Assembly (NCBI GenBank): GCA_030055525.1
Contig: JASFYJ010000004.1
Coordinates: forward strand, 21,103 to 85,102
Length of the DNA stretch: 64,000 nt
Direction of reading: 5' to 3'
DNA from: Archaeoglobales archaeon
GTDB lineage: Archaea > Halobacteriota > Archaeoglobi > Archaeoglobales > Archaeoglobaceae
A program made the position numbers and the translations under genes. Below the pieces are notes generated by a model that was not told the DNA's origin, made no database searches, and was given only the letters and a program-made list of their open reading frames with translations. Below are positions 43,515-52,509 of the stretch, piece by piece. The number at the start of each line of letters is the position of its first letter. The first letter of the stretch is position 1.

Positions 43515-44900
43515 ATGCGCCCACTAAAATACTGCACAGCGCTTGTAGTGGACATGACTCATGGAGGTGTGGTTATATGTGAGGAATTGCTGAAGAGAGG
43601 CTGCAAAGTACTTGCATTTGATAACCACAGGACTCTGAAGTTTTATGAGGTAGAAAAGCTTAAAAGGTGGGGTGTCGAAGTTTATGATGATGAAAATAAA
43701 ATAAAAATCGATGATGTTGATGTTATAATTGTACAACATGCAGATCCAAACCTAAATCTTTTTAATAAAGCCATTGAAATTGGAATTCCAATAATAAGTC
43801 ACGCAAGGTCTGCAGGGATAATTATTTCCGAATTAAAGGATTCTACCAAGGTCATCGAGATTACGGGAACTAACGGAAAAACTACCGTTGCAAACATGCT
43901 TGCAAAAATTCTCTGCGATGCAAACTTTAATGTCCTGATCCACGATAGCTTAAAAACAAGGATAATTTCGAGCTCGGAAGAAAAAACCCTCGCCGAAGGT
44001 CTCAGTATAACGCCTGCGAATACTATTAAAGCTTTCAGGATGGCCGAAAATTACGATTTTGACTTTGCTATCTTCGAAGTATCTCTCGGCGGAACGGGAG
44101 CTGCTGATGTTGGAATCGTAACCGGTATCTACGAAAATTACAGAGCATCCTTCTTCAGAAACGCGTTCAACAGCAAACTCCAGATGGTCTACAACATGAA
44201 GGATGGTATACTCATTCTCAACGGGGACAACGAGATCTCTAGGAGGTTTTTTAATGCATTCTTTGGTACCTCGAACATCTATGGACTTAAAGAGGGAAGA
44301 GAGCTTAGAGTTAAGAGAGTTGATGAAAAAGTAGATTGCATCGCTGATGCTTTGAAAACATGTAGTGGAAAAGAGTTGAGCTGTGAATTCTCTTTCAAAC
44401 TTGATAAAGCGCTTTTTGGAAGTTTTCAAATACTAAACGCACTTGGTGCTATTGCAGGAGCTTTATCTGTGGATCTAGAACCAGAAAATGCTGTAAAATC
44501 TATAGAAACATTCAAAGGAGTGAAAGGTAGGGCTATAGCAGAATACAAAAAGAGAGGCGTATTAGTTGACTGCTCGAACAGAGGTATAAATGTTCCAGCG
44601 ATAATCTCGGCTTTAGATGAAGCGATAATCCTGAAAAAACAAGGATGCTTTGATGGAGTAATAGTTGCGATATCCGGTTCAGAAAAAGCTGCATGTGAAA
44701 TAATAGACGTTAATAGGTTATCAGATGAATTAAAAAGCAGAGAAATAGATTTCATTGCTCTTTCAGGAGTTTTGGGAAAAAAGCTTGCACAAAAGGGTGT
44801 TGGAGGAGAGGTTTTTGAAAAAATAGGTGAAAAAGAACTCGAAAAACTTTCAGCAAGCTTTAATAACCCTATTGTCCTCATCTTCAGCAATGAAGCTTAA
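43515..44900 (+). CDS. cfbE: Coenzyme F430 synthetase (CfbE, Mur ligase family)
   Basis: A 461-residue Mur ligase-type enzyme catalysing the last step of F430 synthesis, ATP-driven closure of the carbocyclic ring of seco-F430. P-loop GTNGKTT at residues 118-124; central-domain stretch FDFAIFEVSLGGTGAADVGIVT and C-terminal domain with GRAIAEYKKRGVLVDCSNRG. It precedes cfbD and cfbB as in methanogens and overlaps cfbD by 11 bases. Homology to peptidoglycan ligases alone would be ambiguous; the neighbourhood settles it. No cfbA is in this window. Confidence 0.9.
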   Translation: MRPLKYCTALVVDMTHGGVVICEELLKRGCKVLAFDNHRTLKFYEVEKLKRWGVEVYDDENKIKIDDVDVIIVQHADPNLNLFNKAIEIGIPIISHARSAGIIISELKDSTKVIEITGTNGKTTVANMLAKILCDANFNVLIHDSLKTRIISSSEEKTLAEGLSITPANTIKAFRMAENYDFDFAIFEVSLGGTGAADVGIVTGIYENYRASFFRNAFNSKLQMVYNMKDGILILNGDNEISRRFFNAFFGTSNIYGLKEGRELRVKRVDEKVDCIADALKTCSGKELSCEFSFKLDKALFGSFQILNALGAIAGALSVDLEPENAVKSIETFKGVKGRAIAEYKKRGVLVDCSNRGINVPAIISALDEAIILKKQGCFDGVIVAISGSEKAACEIIDVNRLSDELKSREIDFIALSGVLGKKLAQKGVGGEVFEKIGEKELEKLSASFNNPIVLIFSNEA

Positions 44901-45972
44901 AAGTCTGCCCTATGCAGTTCATCCACGACCTAATCCCATAGCGGCGGCACTTTATACGCTCAGAGACTTGAACTGCAGGCATATAATACTCCACGGCCCA
45001 GCGGGTTGCAATTTCAGAGCTTTAAGACTTCTCGAAAGAGATGGTGTAAAGATATTCACAACTTCCCTAAGCGATCTCGACGTAATATTGGGTGGAAAGA
45101 GAAAGCTGATAGAGGTGCTTGAAGCCGTATACAGCGACTTTAAGCCAGAACTAATAGGAGTTGTTGGCACTTGCTGCACAACTATAATTGGCGAAGACAT
45201 CGAAAGCGAGATCTCTGAAGTAAAGATACCTTCAAAAATAATTGCTGCAAACATTTCCGGCTGTGGAGATAACACGGAAGGAGCTATAAGAGTGCTTGAA
45301 GCTGCCCTTAAACTTGGAATAATAGACAAAAATGAGTTCGAGAGGCAGGTCGAAATGCTAAGATTTGCAACAAAAGTTGAGAAGGAGTTCGGTGTAGCGA
45401 TTCCCGGTTATTTACCACCATCTCCTGGAGATGATGTAAGTTTAGTTGCAACGGAGATCATCGAAAAGCTGAAGGAGGGGCTACTTGTTATATTGAACGC
45501 CAAAAAAGAGACTGCTTACCTCTACTCTGACGTGATCCTCGCTGTAAATGAGGCGAAAAAGAAATCTGGTGGAGAATTTAAAGTTATCGCAAACTTGCTT
45601 GAAAACAAAGGACTTCCGAAAGTTAGAGAAGATGCAAGGAACATACTAAAAGAGCTAAGAGAAAATGAAATTGAAATCGAAAAGTTCAGCGGTTCCCTTG
45701 ATGAATACGCTTACTCTGCTCAAATTTCGTTAAAGATTGCTGAGGAGCTAGATTTCTCTTCCGTTTTAGTCCTTGGAATCCCCCAAGCCATAAAGCCTTA
45801 CAGATTTAACTACTCAGTTGGTGTATCTTCAGGAGAAAGAACTATGACCAGACTACGGGATTTAGGTTATTCAAGGGTAGTTAACGAGGAGTCTGCACAT
45901 GTAAATGTCCTTGGAAGTAAGAAAATTGTAAGATCCCAGCTTGGAGATGCAATAAGAAGAGTGATAGCATGA
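44890..45972 (+). CDS. cfbD: Ni-sirohydrochlorin a,c-diamide reductive cyclase subunit (CfbD)
   Basis: About 360 residues, NifD-like partner of CfbC in the six-electron reduction and lactam formation that yields seco-F430. Cluster cysteines: HGPAGCNFRALRLL, GVVGTCCTTIIGED and NISGCGDNTEG. The longer frame starting at 44827 is not needed: ATG 44890 (MKLKSLPYAVHPRPNPIAAAL) matches the family N-terminus and overlaps cfbE. ATGA overlap with cfbB. The CfbC partner is encoded 16 kb away, next to mcr. Confidence 0.9.
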   Translation: MKLKSLPYAVHPRPNPIAAALYTLRDLNCRHIILHGPAGCNFRALRLLERDGVKIFTTSLSDLDVILGGKRKLIEVLEAVYSDFKPELIGVVGTCCTTIIGEDIESEISEVKIPSKIIAANISGCGDNTEGAIRVLEAALKLGIIDKNEFERQVEMLRFATKVEKEFGVAIPGYLPPSPGDDVSLVATEIIEKLKEGLLVILNAKKETAYLYSDVILAVNEAKKKSGGEFKVIANLLENKGLPKVREDARNILKELRENEIEIEKFSGSLDEYAYSAQISLKIAEELDFSSVLVLGIPQAIKPYRFNYSVGVSSGERTMTRLRDLGYSRVVNEESAHVNVLGSKKIVRSQLGDAIRRVIA

Positions 45973-47330
45973 TACCAAGGATAGTAGTAGCAGCCGCTAA
46001 TAGTGGCAGCGGAAAAACAATGATAACCTGTGGAATAGCGAGGGCTTTAAAGAAGAGAGGTTTCAAAGTCCAGACATTCAAGGTTGGACCAGACTTTATA
46101 GATCCAAAATATCACACTCTAGCATCCGGTAGATGCTGTGCAAATCTGGACTCTTGGCTAATGGATGAGGGAACGATACTGAAGGACTTCAGCTACTACT
46201 GCAGCGATGCAGACATTGCAATTATCGAAGGTGTCAGGAGTCTTTACGACTCTTCAGACCCGCTAAGCACAAAAGGAAGTACATATTCGGTTGCAAAAAT
46301 TTTAAAAGCTCCAATAATCCTTACGATAGACGTTCGCGGACTTAACATGGGTGCAGCAGCAATTGTAAAGGGTTTCAAAACGCTGTTCGATGCGGACATC
46401 AGAGGAGTTATACTGAATTCATCCAGGGGAGAGAGACACGAGTTGAAAGCCAAAAAAGCCATTGAAGAATTCACCGGCATAGAAGTTCTAGGTGCAATCC
46501 CAAGAAAAAAAGAACTTGAAATTGAAATGCGCCATCTTGGGCTTGTTACGGTAGAAGAACTAGAAAAAAGTGCTGAAGAAAAAATAAAAATCTGGGCAGA
46601 AGTTGTTGAAGAACGAGTTGATCTGGATAAGCTCGTCAAAATCGCAGAATCTGCAGAAAGGTTAAATACAACCACTAGGGAGAAGGAAGAGATCCTGGAG
46701 GAGGTAGAGATAGCTGTCGCATATGATAAGGCTTTCAACTTCTACTATACCCAAAATCTTGATCTGCTTAAAAATTTAGGCGCTAAGATTCGCATTTTTA
46801 GTCCATTGCAGAAATTTGAGGATTTTGAACAAATTGGTGGAGTGATAATCGGCGGAGGTTATCCCGAGCTTTACGCCTACGAATTCGACGAGAGGACTAT
46901 GAAGCTTTTAAGGGAAAAAATTGAAGATGATTGCCCAGTCTATGCAGAGTGTGGCGGCTTGATGTACCTCTGCAATAATTTAATAAATAAAAATGAAAAA
47001 TTTCGAGGTGTTGGCGTTATAGATGCTGATGCAGTATTTGATACATCGAAAAGGTATCTTGGCTACGCAAAGGGATCTTGCATACGGGAAAACATTTTGT
47101 TTTGTGTAAAAGATAAGATTCAGGGCCACGAATTTCACTATTCATACCTTGAAATCCAAGGAGAGGCGAAATACGCCTACAGACTCGAAAGAGGTTATGG
47201 GATAGATGGTGAGCACGATGGAATTTTGGTCCATAGTACACTTGCATCCTACATCCACCTTCTCTTCTCCGGCCAAGAGAAGTCCTTGAAAAACTTCTTA
47301 GCGAATGCAGTCAGATACAACAAGAGGTAA
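45969..47330 (+). CDS. cfbB: Ni-sirohydrochlorin a,c-diamide synthase (CfbB)
   Basis: A 453-residue CobB/CbiA-type amidotransferase that adds two amide groups to Ni-sirohydrochlorin with ATP and glutamine. N-terminal ATPase domain VVAAANSGSGKTMITCGIARAL; C-terminal class I GATase with nucleophile Cys in YAECGGLMYLCN and the His in GHEFHYSYLE. The surrounding cfbE and cfbD place it in F430 rather than cobalamin synthesis; sequence alone could not separate the two. Ends the importer-cfb gene run; 67 bases follow before mmp2. Confidence 0.9.
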   Translation: MIPRIVVAAANSGSGKTMITCGIARALKKRGFKVQTFKVGPDFIDPKYHTLASGRCCANLDSWLMDEGTILKDFSYYCSDADIAIIEGVRSLYDSSDPLSTKGSTYSVAKILKAPIILTIDVRGLNMGAAAIVKGFKTLFDADIRGVILNSSRGERHELKAKKAIEEFTGIEVLGAIPRKKELEIEMRHLGLVTVEELEKSAEEKIKIWAEVVEERVDLDKLVKIAESAERLNTTTREKEEILEEVEIAVAYDKAFNFYYTQNLDLLKNLGAKIRIFSPLQKFEDFEQIGGVIIGGGYPELYAYEFDERTMKLLREKIEDDCPVYAECGGLMYLCNNLINKNEKFRGVGVIDADAVFDTSKRYLGYAKGSCIRENILFCVKDKIQGHEFHYSYLEIQGEAKYAYRLERGYGIDGEHDGILVHSTLASYIHLLFSGQEKSLKNFLANAVRYNKR

Positions 47331-47397
47331 CTCTTTAAAAATTAAACGTTTTTGATTTCTCATAAAAACTTTTAAATCGTTTCCAAAAATTCGATCA

Positions 47398-48342
47398 ATG
47401 GCTGAGATCGATCTGGGCAGAGTTGTAATTGAACTCAGAAACTGGCCTGGGTTGACAAGGAAAAAATTTGCTGGAAAACTGGCAGAACTCGTAGATGATT
47501 TTTTTGGAGAAGATGCAGGTTATTTTAGCTTGGGAGAAACAGAAGTCGTTTTTACTGTAGATGGGATATGGCACAAAGTTTTGGAACAGGATCTTTACTG
47601 GGGTGGTTTTATTTCCATCCTCGTCAACGTTCACGACGTCTATGCGATGGGAGCAAGAGCGGTATATGCTGTTAACGTGATATCTGTAAGGGATGAGAGT
47701 CGCTTGGATGAGATAAAAAAGGGTATGCTTGATGCAGCGAAAAAATATGGGGTTAGGATCGTAAAAGGCCATGTACATCCAGATGCACCTTTTGACTCTG
47801 TAGAAGTAGCGATGATAGGTTTTGCAAAGAAAGGTTGCCTAATAAAGTCAAACAAAGCAAAAAATGGAGATAAGATAATTGTGGCGATTGATACCGACGG
47901 TAAACCACATGAAAAGTTCATTTACAACTTCGATTCAACGAAGAAGGATGCAGAGTTGCTGAGAAAACAACTCAATTCTATGGTTCTATTAGCTGAAAAA
48001 AAACTTGTAAACGCAGGAAAAGACTTAAGCAATGCCGGAATTGTGGGCACTATAGCTATGATGCTCGAAGTCAGCGGAAAGGGAGGATTTGTAGATTTAG
48101 AAAGGATTCCAAAGCCTGAAGACGTTGGTTTGATCCAGTGGTTGAAAAGCTATCCCGGCTGTGGCTTCTGTGTCACTACACAGTACCCTGAAGAAGTGGT
48201 ATCCATCTTCGAGTCCCATGGACTTGAAGCAAATATCGTAGGCTCTGTCGATTCTTCTAAGGTATTCAAAATCGGATATGCAAATTCAACTCAAACTTTC
48301 TTCGATTTTAACAAGGAGAGTGTCTTGGGGTTAAAGTACTGA
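47398..48342 (+). CDS. Methanogenesis marker protein 2 (AIR synthase-like)
   Basis: A 314-residue protein of the AIR synthase/SelD/HypE superfamily known from methanogens as marker 2. Characteristic stretches: YFSLGETEVVFTVDGIWHKVLEQDLYWGGFISILVNVHDV (N-terminal dimer domain; glycines and Asp of the ATP site) and GKDLSNAGIVGTIAMMLE (C-terminal domain). Its reaction is unknown; activation of a carboxyl or thio group with ATP is a guess from the superfamily. CTTTTAAATC lies about 28 bases upstream, so the mRNA is probably leaderless and separate from cfbB. Confidence 0.85.
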   Translation: MAEIDLGRVVIELRNWPGLTRKKFAGKLAELVDDFFGEDAGYFSLGETEVVFTVDGIWHKVLEQDLYWGGFISILVNVHDVYAMGARAVYAVNVISVRDESRLDEIKKGMLDAAKKYGVRIVKGHVHPDAPFDSVEVAMIGFAKKGCLIKSNKAKNGDKIIVAIDTDGKPHEKFIYNFDSTKKDAELLRKQLNSMVLLAEKKLVNAGKDLSNAGIVGTIAMMLEVSGKGGFVDLERIPKPEDVGLIQWLKSYPGCGFCVTTQYPEEVVSIFESHGLEANIVGSVDSSKVFKIGYANSTQTFFDFNKESVLGLKY

Positions 48343-48412
48343 ACCTGTTCTTTTTGTACTTCGGCATCCACCGCTAGACTCATTCTAAAAAATAAACATC
48401 ATGATTGATAGC

Positions 48413-48426
48413 GAAATATTTAAATA
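48413..48426 (+). promoter_or_regulatory. TATA element of the Liv importer operon
   Basis: AAATATTTAAATAA lies about 30 bases upstream of the livK start, giving a near-leaderless transcript. It sits in the 106-bp gap after the marker 2 gene, so the importer and CoA-transferase genes probably form their own operon. Confidence 0.5.
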
Positions 48427-48448
48427 ATTGGAGTAAACAATAACGAAT

Positions 48449-49801
48449 ATGAAAAAGTTGTTGGCTTTAAGTGCACTACTCCTGCTTTCAGTAGCCCTGC
48501 TCGGATGCGCTCAGCCAGAACAGCAACCATCAAAACCTCTTGTAGTCTGTGCACTCTTTGATCCGCGAGTTCCTGTTTTTAAAGCCGATGCCGAGGCAAT
48601 AAGACTTGCAGTTGAAGAGATAAACACAAAGGGTGGTATAATGGGTAGACAACTTACATATATCCACGAAGACACCCAAAGAAAAGTAGACATTGCAGTA
48701 ACAGCCTACAGAAGTGCTGTTCTTGAAAAAGGTTGCTCCATTGTATTCGTCGAAGGAGTTTCAGAAGAGGTTATGGCAATAATCGAAGAGGGTGCTAAAA
48801 TTTACTCCACGAATCCACATATCGTAATATCTTCACAAGCCGGAGTTGAAACGACTTTTAAAGTTATAGAGAACTATGACAAGTACAAGTTCTACTTTAG
48901 AAATCTGCCACCAGACCCTAACTTAAACTACGAAGTTGCTAGATGGTTCTTCGATATTGCTAAGAACGTTGTTGGCGCTAAGAAGGTTGCACTACTGCTT
49001 GAAGATGCTGCATGGACAAAATGTGCCAGAGAGGGATGTTTATATGAAAGCAAGTTTGGAAAGTTCGAAAGTAAAGCTATGAAAGACTGGGTGAGGGATG
49101 AGTATGGCTTAGAAGTTGTCTACGTTGCTCACATAGCTGTTGGTGAGTCTAATTTCCTACCGATGCTTGAAACCGCTGCAAAGAATGGTGCAGAGTACAT
49201 ATTTGTACTATCAAGCTGGTACACAAATACTGTCACACTTACTAAGCAATGGGCAGCATCTGCGGCAAGAGATATACCGCTAGCATTCTTTGGAGGTCCG
49301 GCACAGTGGATAAGAGCGTGGAACCTTACTGGAGGAGATAATCTCGGAACGATAGCGATGATCTACGATTACGAAGCTCTCCCACCAATAAGCCCTCTAA
49401 CGCAAAATTTGGTAAAGAAGATGCATGATCTTGGACTTTCAGTAGATACGTCTGTCAGCTACTACTACTCGGAGGTCTACAGAATAAAAGAGGCAATGGA
49501 GAAGGCAAAAACTACTGAAAACATAGATGCTGTGATAAAGGCTATGGAAGAACTCAACTTCACCAACCACGCAACCATAGTTCCAAAGTTCAACTACTTC
49601 GGCTACAGAAATGCCAACTTCCACTCTTACACTGGAGGCCCAACACTAAATGCTCAGATCCAATGCAACGGTACTCCTGTATATATTATGAGGCCAGAAG
49701 TTATACTTGAAGCTGGTTTCCCGAAACCGGTTGCTGATGCTATGAATCCAGCAGCCTACAAACCACCGGCAGAGCTAAGAAAGATATGTGGAAAAACTTA
49801 A
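48449..49801 (+). CDS. Branched-chain amino acid/amide-type ABC substrate-binding lipoprotein
   Basis: A 450-residue periplasmic binding protein of LivK type. Signal peptide MKKLLALSALLLLSVALLGC with lipobox LLGC at residue 20; mature protein begins at Cys and a Pro/Gln-rich linker. The fold is recognised by LVVCALFDPRVPVFKADAEAIRLAVEEINTKGGIMGRQL. It is longer than bacterial LivK and binds an unknown small carboxylate, amide or amino acid. It is the first gene of a five-gene importer. Confidence 0.87.
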   Translation: MKKLLALSALLLLSVALLGCAQPEQQPSKPLVVCALFDPRVPVFKADAEAIRLAVEEINTKGGIMGRQLTYIHEDTQRKVDIAVTAYRSAVLEKGCSIVFVEGVSEEVMAIIEEGAKIYSTNPHIVISSQAGVETTFKVIENYDKYKFYFRNLPPDPNLNYEVARWFFDIAKNVVGAKKVALLLEDAAWTKCAREGCLYESKFGKFESKAMKDWVRDEYGLEVVYVAHIAVGESNFLPMLETAAKNGAEYIFVLSSWYTNTVTLTKQWAASAARDIPLAFFGGPAQWIRAWNLTGGDNLGTIAMIYDYEALPPISPLTQNLVKKMHDLGLSVDTSVSYYYSEVYRIKEAMEKAKTTENIDAVIKAMEELNFTNHATIVPKFNYFGYRNANFHSYTGGPTLNAQIQCNGTPVYIMRPEVILEAGFPKPVADAMNPAAYKPPAELRKICGKT

Positions 49802-49828
49802 AAAATTTTTATTTTTTATGGTGATGAA

Positions 49829-50701
49829 ATGTTTGATGTGTTGAGTTTGGTTTTAGTGTACACTTTCGTGTTTGGATCGCTATACCTTGGAATGGCTTTA
49901 GGTTTTACAATAATAAGCGGTGTGCTTAGAATATTCCACCTAGCATATGGAGCACTGTTTCTTATAACCGCCTACGGAACTTGGTTTTTCTGGAAAGATG
50001 CAGGAATGCAGTTTGAGTTAGCTATCCTCCTTGCTTTTGTACTCGTCGCCATTTTTGCAATAATTGTCTATAGATTTGTTATGAAACCATTCATAGAACT
50101 GGAAGACTACTTGCTTGCCGCTCTGATATCTGTCTTTATAATAGTTGAAGAGGTCATAAACTACCTTTACCCAGAAGTTGTAGGTGTTTATCTACCAACA
50201 GCAATAGTTAAAGAAACCGTAAAAGTTGGAGCTGCAAACGTACCAGGTCAGCTCCTCATAACGGCTTTTGTATCGATAGCCATGGTTGTTATCTACTTAA
50301 TATTCTTTGTTAAAACAAAGCAAGGATTGATAATGAGGGCCATAAGCCAAGATATCTTCGCATCAAAGCTCGTTGGTGTCAACTTCGACAGGATGTACGC
50401 TACCGCAATGATAGTAGCCTCAATTCCACCGGGGGTTATTATACTGCTGATAAGTCCAGTATGGGCCCTTAATCCTTTCATAGGTTGGTCATTGTTTACC
50501 TACGCAATATTAGTTACGGTTCTTGGCGGGCTTGGAAATCTAAAAGGCTCTATAATGGCAGCATACATTATAGGATTTATACATGCAGTTGTAGGTTTCG
50601 CAATAGATCCGAGAATGATGCTTCTGACATCCCTAGTTGTTGTTATACTCGTTTTAAGCTTCCGACCAAAAGGTTTGGCGAGGGCTGAGACGATATGGTG
50701 A
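49829..50701 (+). CDS. livH: LivH-type ABC transporter permease
   Basis: A 290-residue hydrophobic protein with eight or so membrane segments, first permease subunit. Family signature GLIMRAISQDIFASKLVGVNFDRMYATAMIVAS holds the cytoplasmic loop contacting the ATPase, followed by ATPases-facing GGLGNLKGSIMAAYIIG. It is spaced 27 bases from the binding protein gene, with GGTGATG before its start. It overlaps livM by 7 bases. Confidence 0.87.
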   Translation: MFDVLSLVLVYTFVFGSLYLGMALGFTIISGVLRIFHLAYGALFLITAYGTWFFWKDAGMQFELAILLAFVLVAIFAIIVYRFVMKPFIELEDYLLAALISVFIIVEEVINYLYPEVVGVYLPTAIVKETVKVGAANVPGQLLITAFVSIAMVVIYLIFFVKTKQGLIMRAISQDIFASKLVGVNFDRMYATAMIVASIPPGVIILLISPVWALNPFIGWSLFTYAILVTVLGGLGNLKGSIMAAYIIGFIHAVVGFAIDPRMMLLTSLVVVILVLSFRPKGLARAETIW

Positions 50702-51771
50702 TGGAAATAAAGTTCGAACCACGAAGAGGTAGACTAGTCATTCACGCCTTTGGAAGAAAATACGACTGGATAATAGAACCAAGGTATTGGAGAAATCCAG
50801 TAATAGGTTTTTTGATCTGGTTATCTCTGCCTTTAATCGTTACTTTGGTCGCATCACTTATAAATATCAAACCTGTTGCGTTGATATCAACTCTGATATT
50901 TGCAAACATTCTAATAATCGTCAGCATACCTCTCGTTCTGCAGATCATAGGTACTGGCAGGGTGAACTTCGGTCCGCACTTCTTTGTTGCATTGGGAGGA
51001 TACACAGCGGCGCTGTTAAGCAAAAATTTCGGTATAAGTCCAATTTTAACACTTCCAGTGTCCTTCATAATTGGTCTGTTGATAGGGTTAGCTTTGAGTC
51101 CGATAACAATCATTTCGAGGGGAGTTTACTTTGTTCTAATAACTCTTCTTTTGCCCTTTATTCTTGCAGAACTTGCTTACTGGAGATCTGACATATTCGG
51201 TGCAGAAACTGGGATTCCAGGTGTAGAAGTTATGGTACACACAGGGAATTTCATGAACGATCTCATAATATACTTCTACATTTCATTTCTGATCGGATTT
51301 TTGTACCTTTTGATAGTAGATAGGGTGCTTAGATCTCGCTATGGTTTTCTTATGGGCGTGATCAACGAAGATGAAGATGTCGCCGCAGCATATGGAATAG
51401 ATGTAAACAGAATAAAAGTGATAGTGTTTACATTTACTAGCGGTGCAATGGCAGTCGCTGGATGGTTTTTAGCTCATTACCAGGGTTCATTTACCGGGCC
51501 AGCATGGTTAACTCCAGCGTTCCTCATATTAGTATTACTGACAACAACCCTCGGTGGAAAAGGAGCTATATATGGCGTGGTTATAAGTGGCTACGTTATA
51601 GCAATGCTTAGAGAAGTTACGAGAACTACTTTCGGAGAACTTTCGACCGTGGCCCTATTCTTAATACTACTAATTCTGCTTTATCTACTCAGAGAAGGAT
51701 TCTGGGGACTTTACAGAAAGAGAAGGTATAGGGAGTACGAGCCAAGTATACGAATAAGGAGAAAAACGTGA
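50695..51771 (+). CDS. livM: LivM-type ABC transporter permease
   Basis: A 358-residue second permease subunit with about ten hydrophobic segments. An N-terminal basic stretch of some 25 residues (MVMEIKFEPRRGRLVIHAFGRKYD) precedes the first membrane helix. The ATPase-contact loop is SRYGFLMGVINEDEDVAAAYGIDVNRIKVIVF, and TTTLGGKGAIYGVVI is typical. ATG 50695 or the ATG two codons later may be used. Confidence 0.86.
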   Translation: MVMEIKFEPRRGRLVIHAFGRKYDWIIEPRYWRNPVIGFLIWLSLPLIVTLVASLINIKPVALISTLIFANILIIVSIPLVLQIIGTGRVNFGPHFFVALGGYTAALLSKNFGISPILTLPVSFIIGLLIGLALSPITIISRGVYFVLITLLLPFILAELAYWRSDIFGAETGIPGVEVMVHTGNFMNDLIIYFYISFLIGFLYLLIVDRVLRSRYGFLMGVINEDEDVAAAYGIDVNRIKVIVFTFTSGAMAVAGWFLAHYQGSFTGPAWLTPAFLILVLLTTTLGGKGAIYGVVISGYVIAMLREVTRTTFGELSTVALFLILLILLYLLREGFWGLYRKRRYREYEPSIRIRRKT

Positions 51772-51780
51772 GGTGGTGAT

Positions 51781-52509
51781 GTGCTTAAAGTCTCACGCCT
51801 TACGAAGAGGTTTGGAGGAATAATCGCTGTAAATGATGTAAGCTTCGAAGTTAAAAAGGGAGAAATTGTCGGATTGATTGGCCCAAACGGTGCTGGAAAG
51901 AGCACACTGATCAATTTAATTTCTGGATTTTACATGCCAGATAAGGGATCGATTGAATTTAACGGGAAAGAAATAACGAAGAGTAAAATGTACGAAAGGG
52001 CTAAGATGGGAATTGCAAGAACTTTCCAGAATCCCAGACTTGTTTCGAACATGACCGCACTTATGAACGTAATCTACGCCGTTTTGGGTAGTGAGAGAGG
52101 TAAAAAGATCTCGCTAGTGGAGGCTTACGGTGAAGCAATGTATTATTTGGATCTCTTTGGTTTGCTGAAAAAAAGAGATATAGTTGTAAGTGATCTTCCT
52201 ATCTACGAGCTTAGACTTTTGGAGCTTGCAAGAGCCTTAGCTTTGCAACCAAAACTTCTGCTTATTGATGAAGCAATGGCTGGTCTGAATCCTGCTGAAG
52301 CTGAGAGTGTTTCAAGGCTAATAAATCGAATAAGGGAAGAGTTCGATCTAACCATAATATGGGTTGAGCACGTCCTCAAAATTTTGATGAAATCGGTCGA
52401 AAGAATAATAGTGATGCACTATGGTAAGCTTTTAGCAGACGGTTTTCCGGAAGAGGTTGTGAAAAAACCGGAAGTTGTCGAAGCTTATGTGGGAGAGGAA
52501 AGAGTATGA
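51781..52509 (+). CDS. livG: LivG-type ABC transporter ATPase
   Basis: 242 residues. Walker A GLIGPNGAGKSTLINLISG, Q-loop IARTFQNPRLVSNM, signature region LPIYELRLLELARAL (unusual: the LSGG motif is replaced by LPIYELRL), Walker B LLLIDEAMAGLNPAE, H-loop WVEHVLKIL. The divergent signature is seen directly; whether it lowers ATPase function is unknown. GTG 51781 follows AGGTGGTGAT. It contains a 60-nt block identical to livF. Confidence 0.88.
   Translation: MLKVSRLTKRFGGIIAVNDVSFEVKKGEIVGLIGPNGAGKSTLINLISGFYMPDKGSIEFNGKEITKSKMYERAKMGIARTFQNPRLVSNMTALMNVIYAVLGSERGKKISLVEAYGEAMYYLDLFGLLKKRDIVVSDLPIYELRLLELARALALQPKLLLIDEAMAGLNPAEAESVSRLINRIREEFDLTIIWVEHVLKILMKSVERIIVMHYGKLLADGFPEEVVKKPEVVEAYVGEERV
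51847..51906 (+). repeat. 60-nt exact direct repeat, copy in livG
   Basis: These 60 bases are identical to 52572-52631 in livF, and encode most of the shared strand EVKKGEIVGLIGPNGAGKST through Walker A. Flanking bases differ at both ends. Identity over 20 codons including third positions points to recent gene conversion between the two ATPase paralogues rather than protein-level constraint. Confidence 0.85.

Noticed and set aside
43515-44900. Peptidoglycan or pseudomurein Mur ligase
   Set aside because: No other cell-wall genes; position before cfbD and cfbB marks it as CfbE.
45969-47330. Cobyrinic acid a,c-diamide synthase (cobalamin pathway)
   Set aside because: Sequence alone fits both, but it is joined to cfbE and cfbD, with no cobalamin genes nearby.
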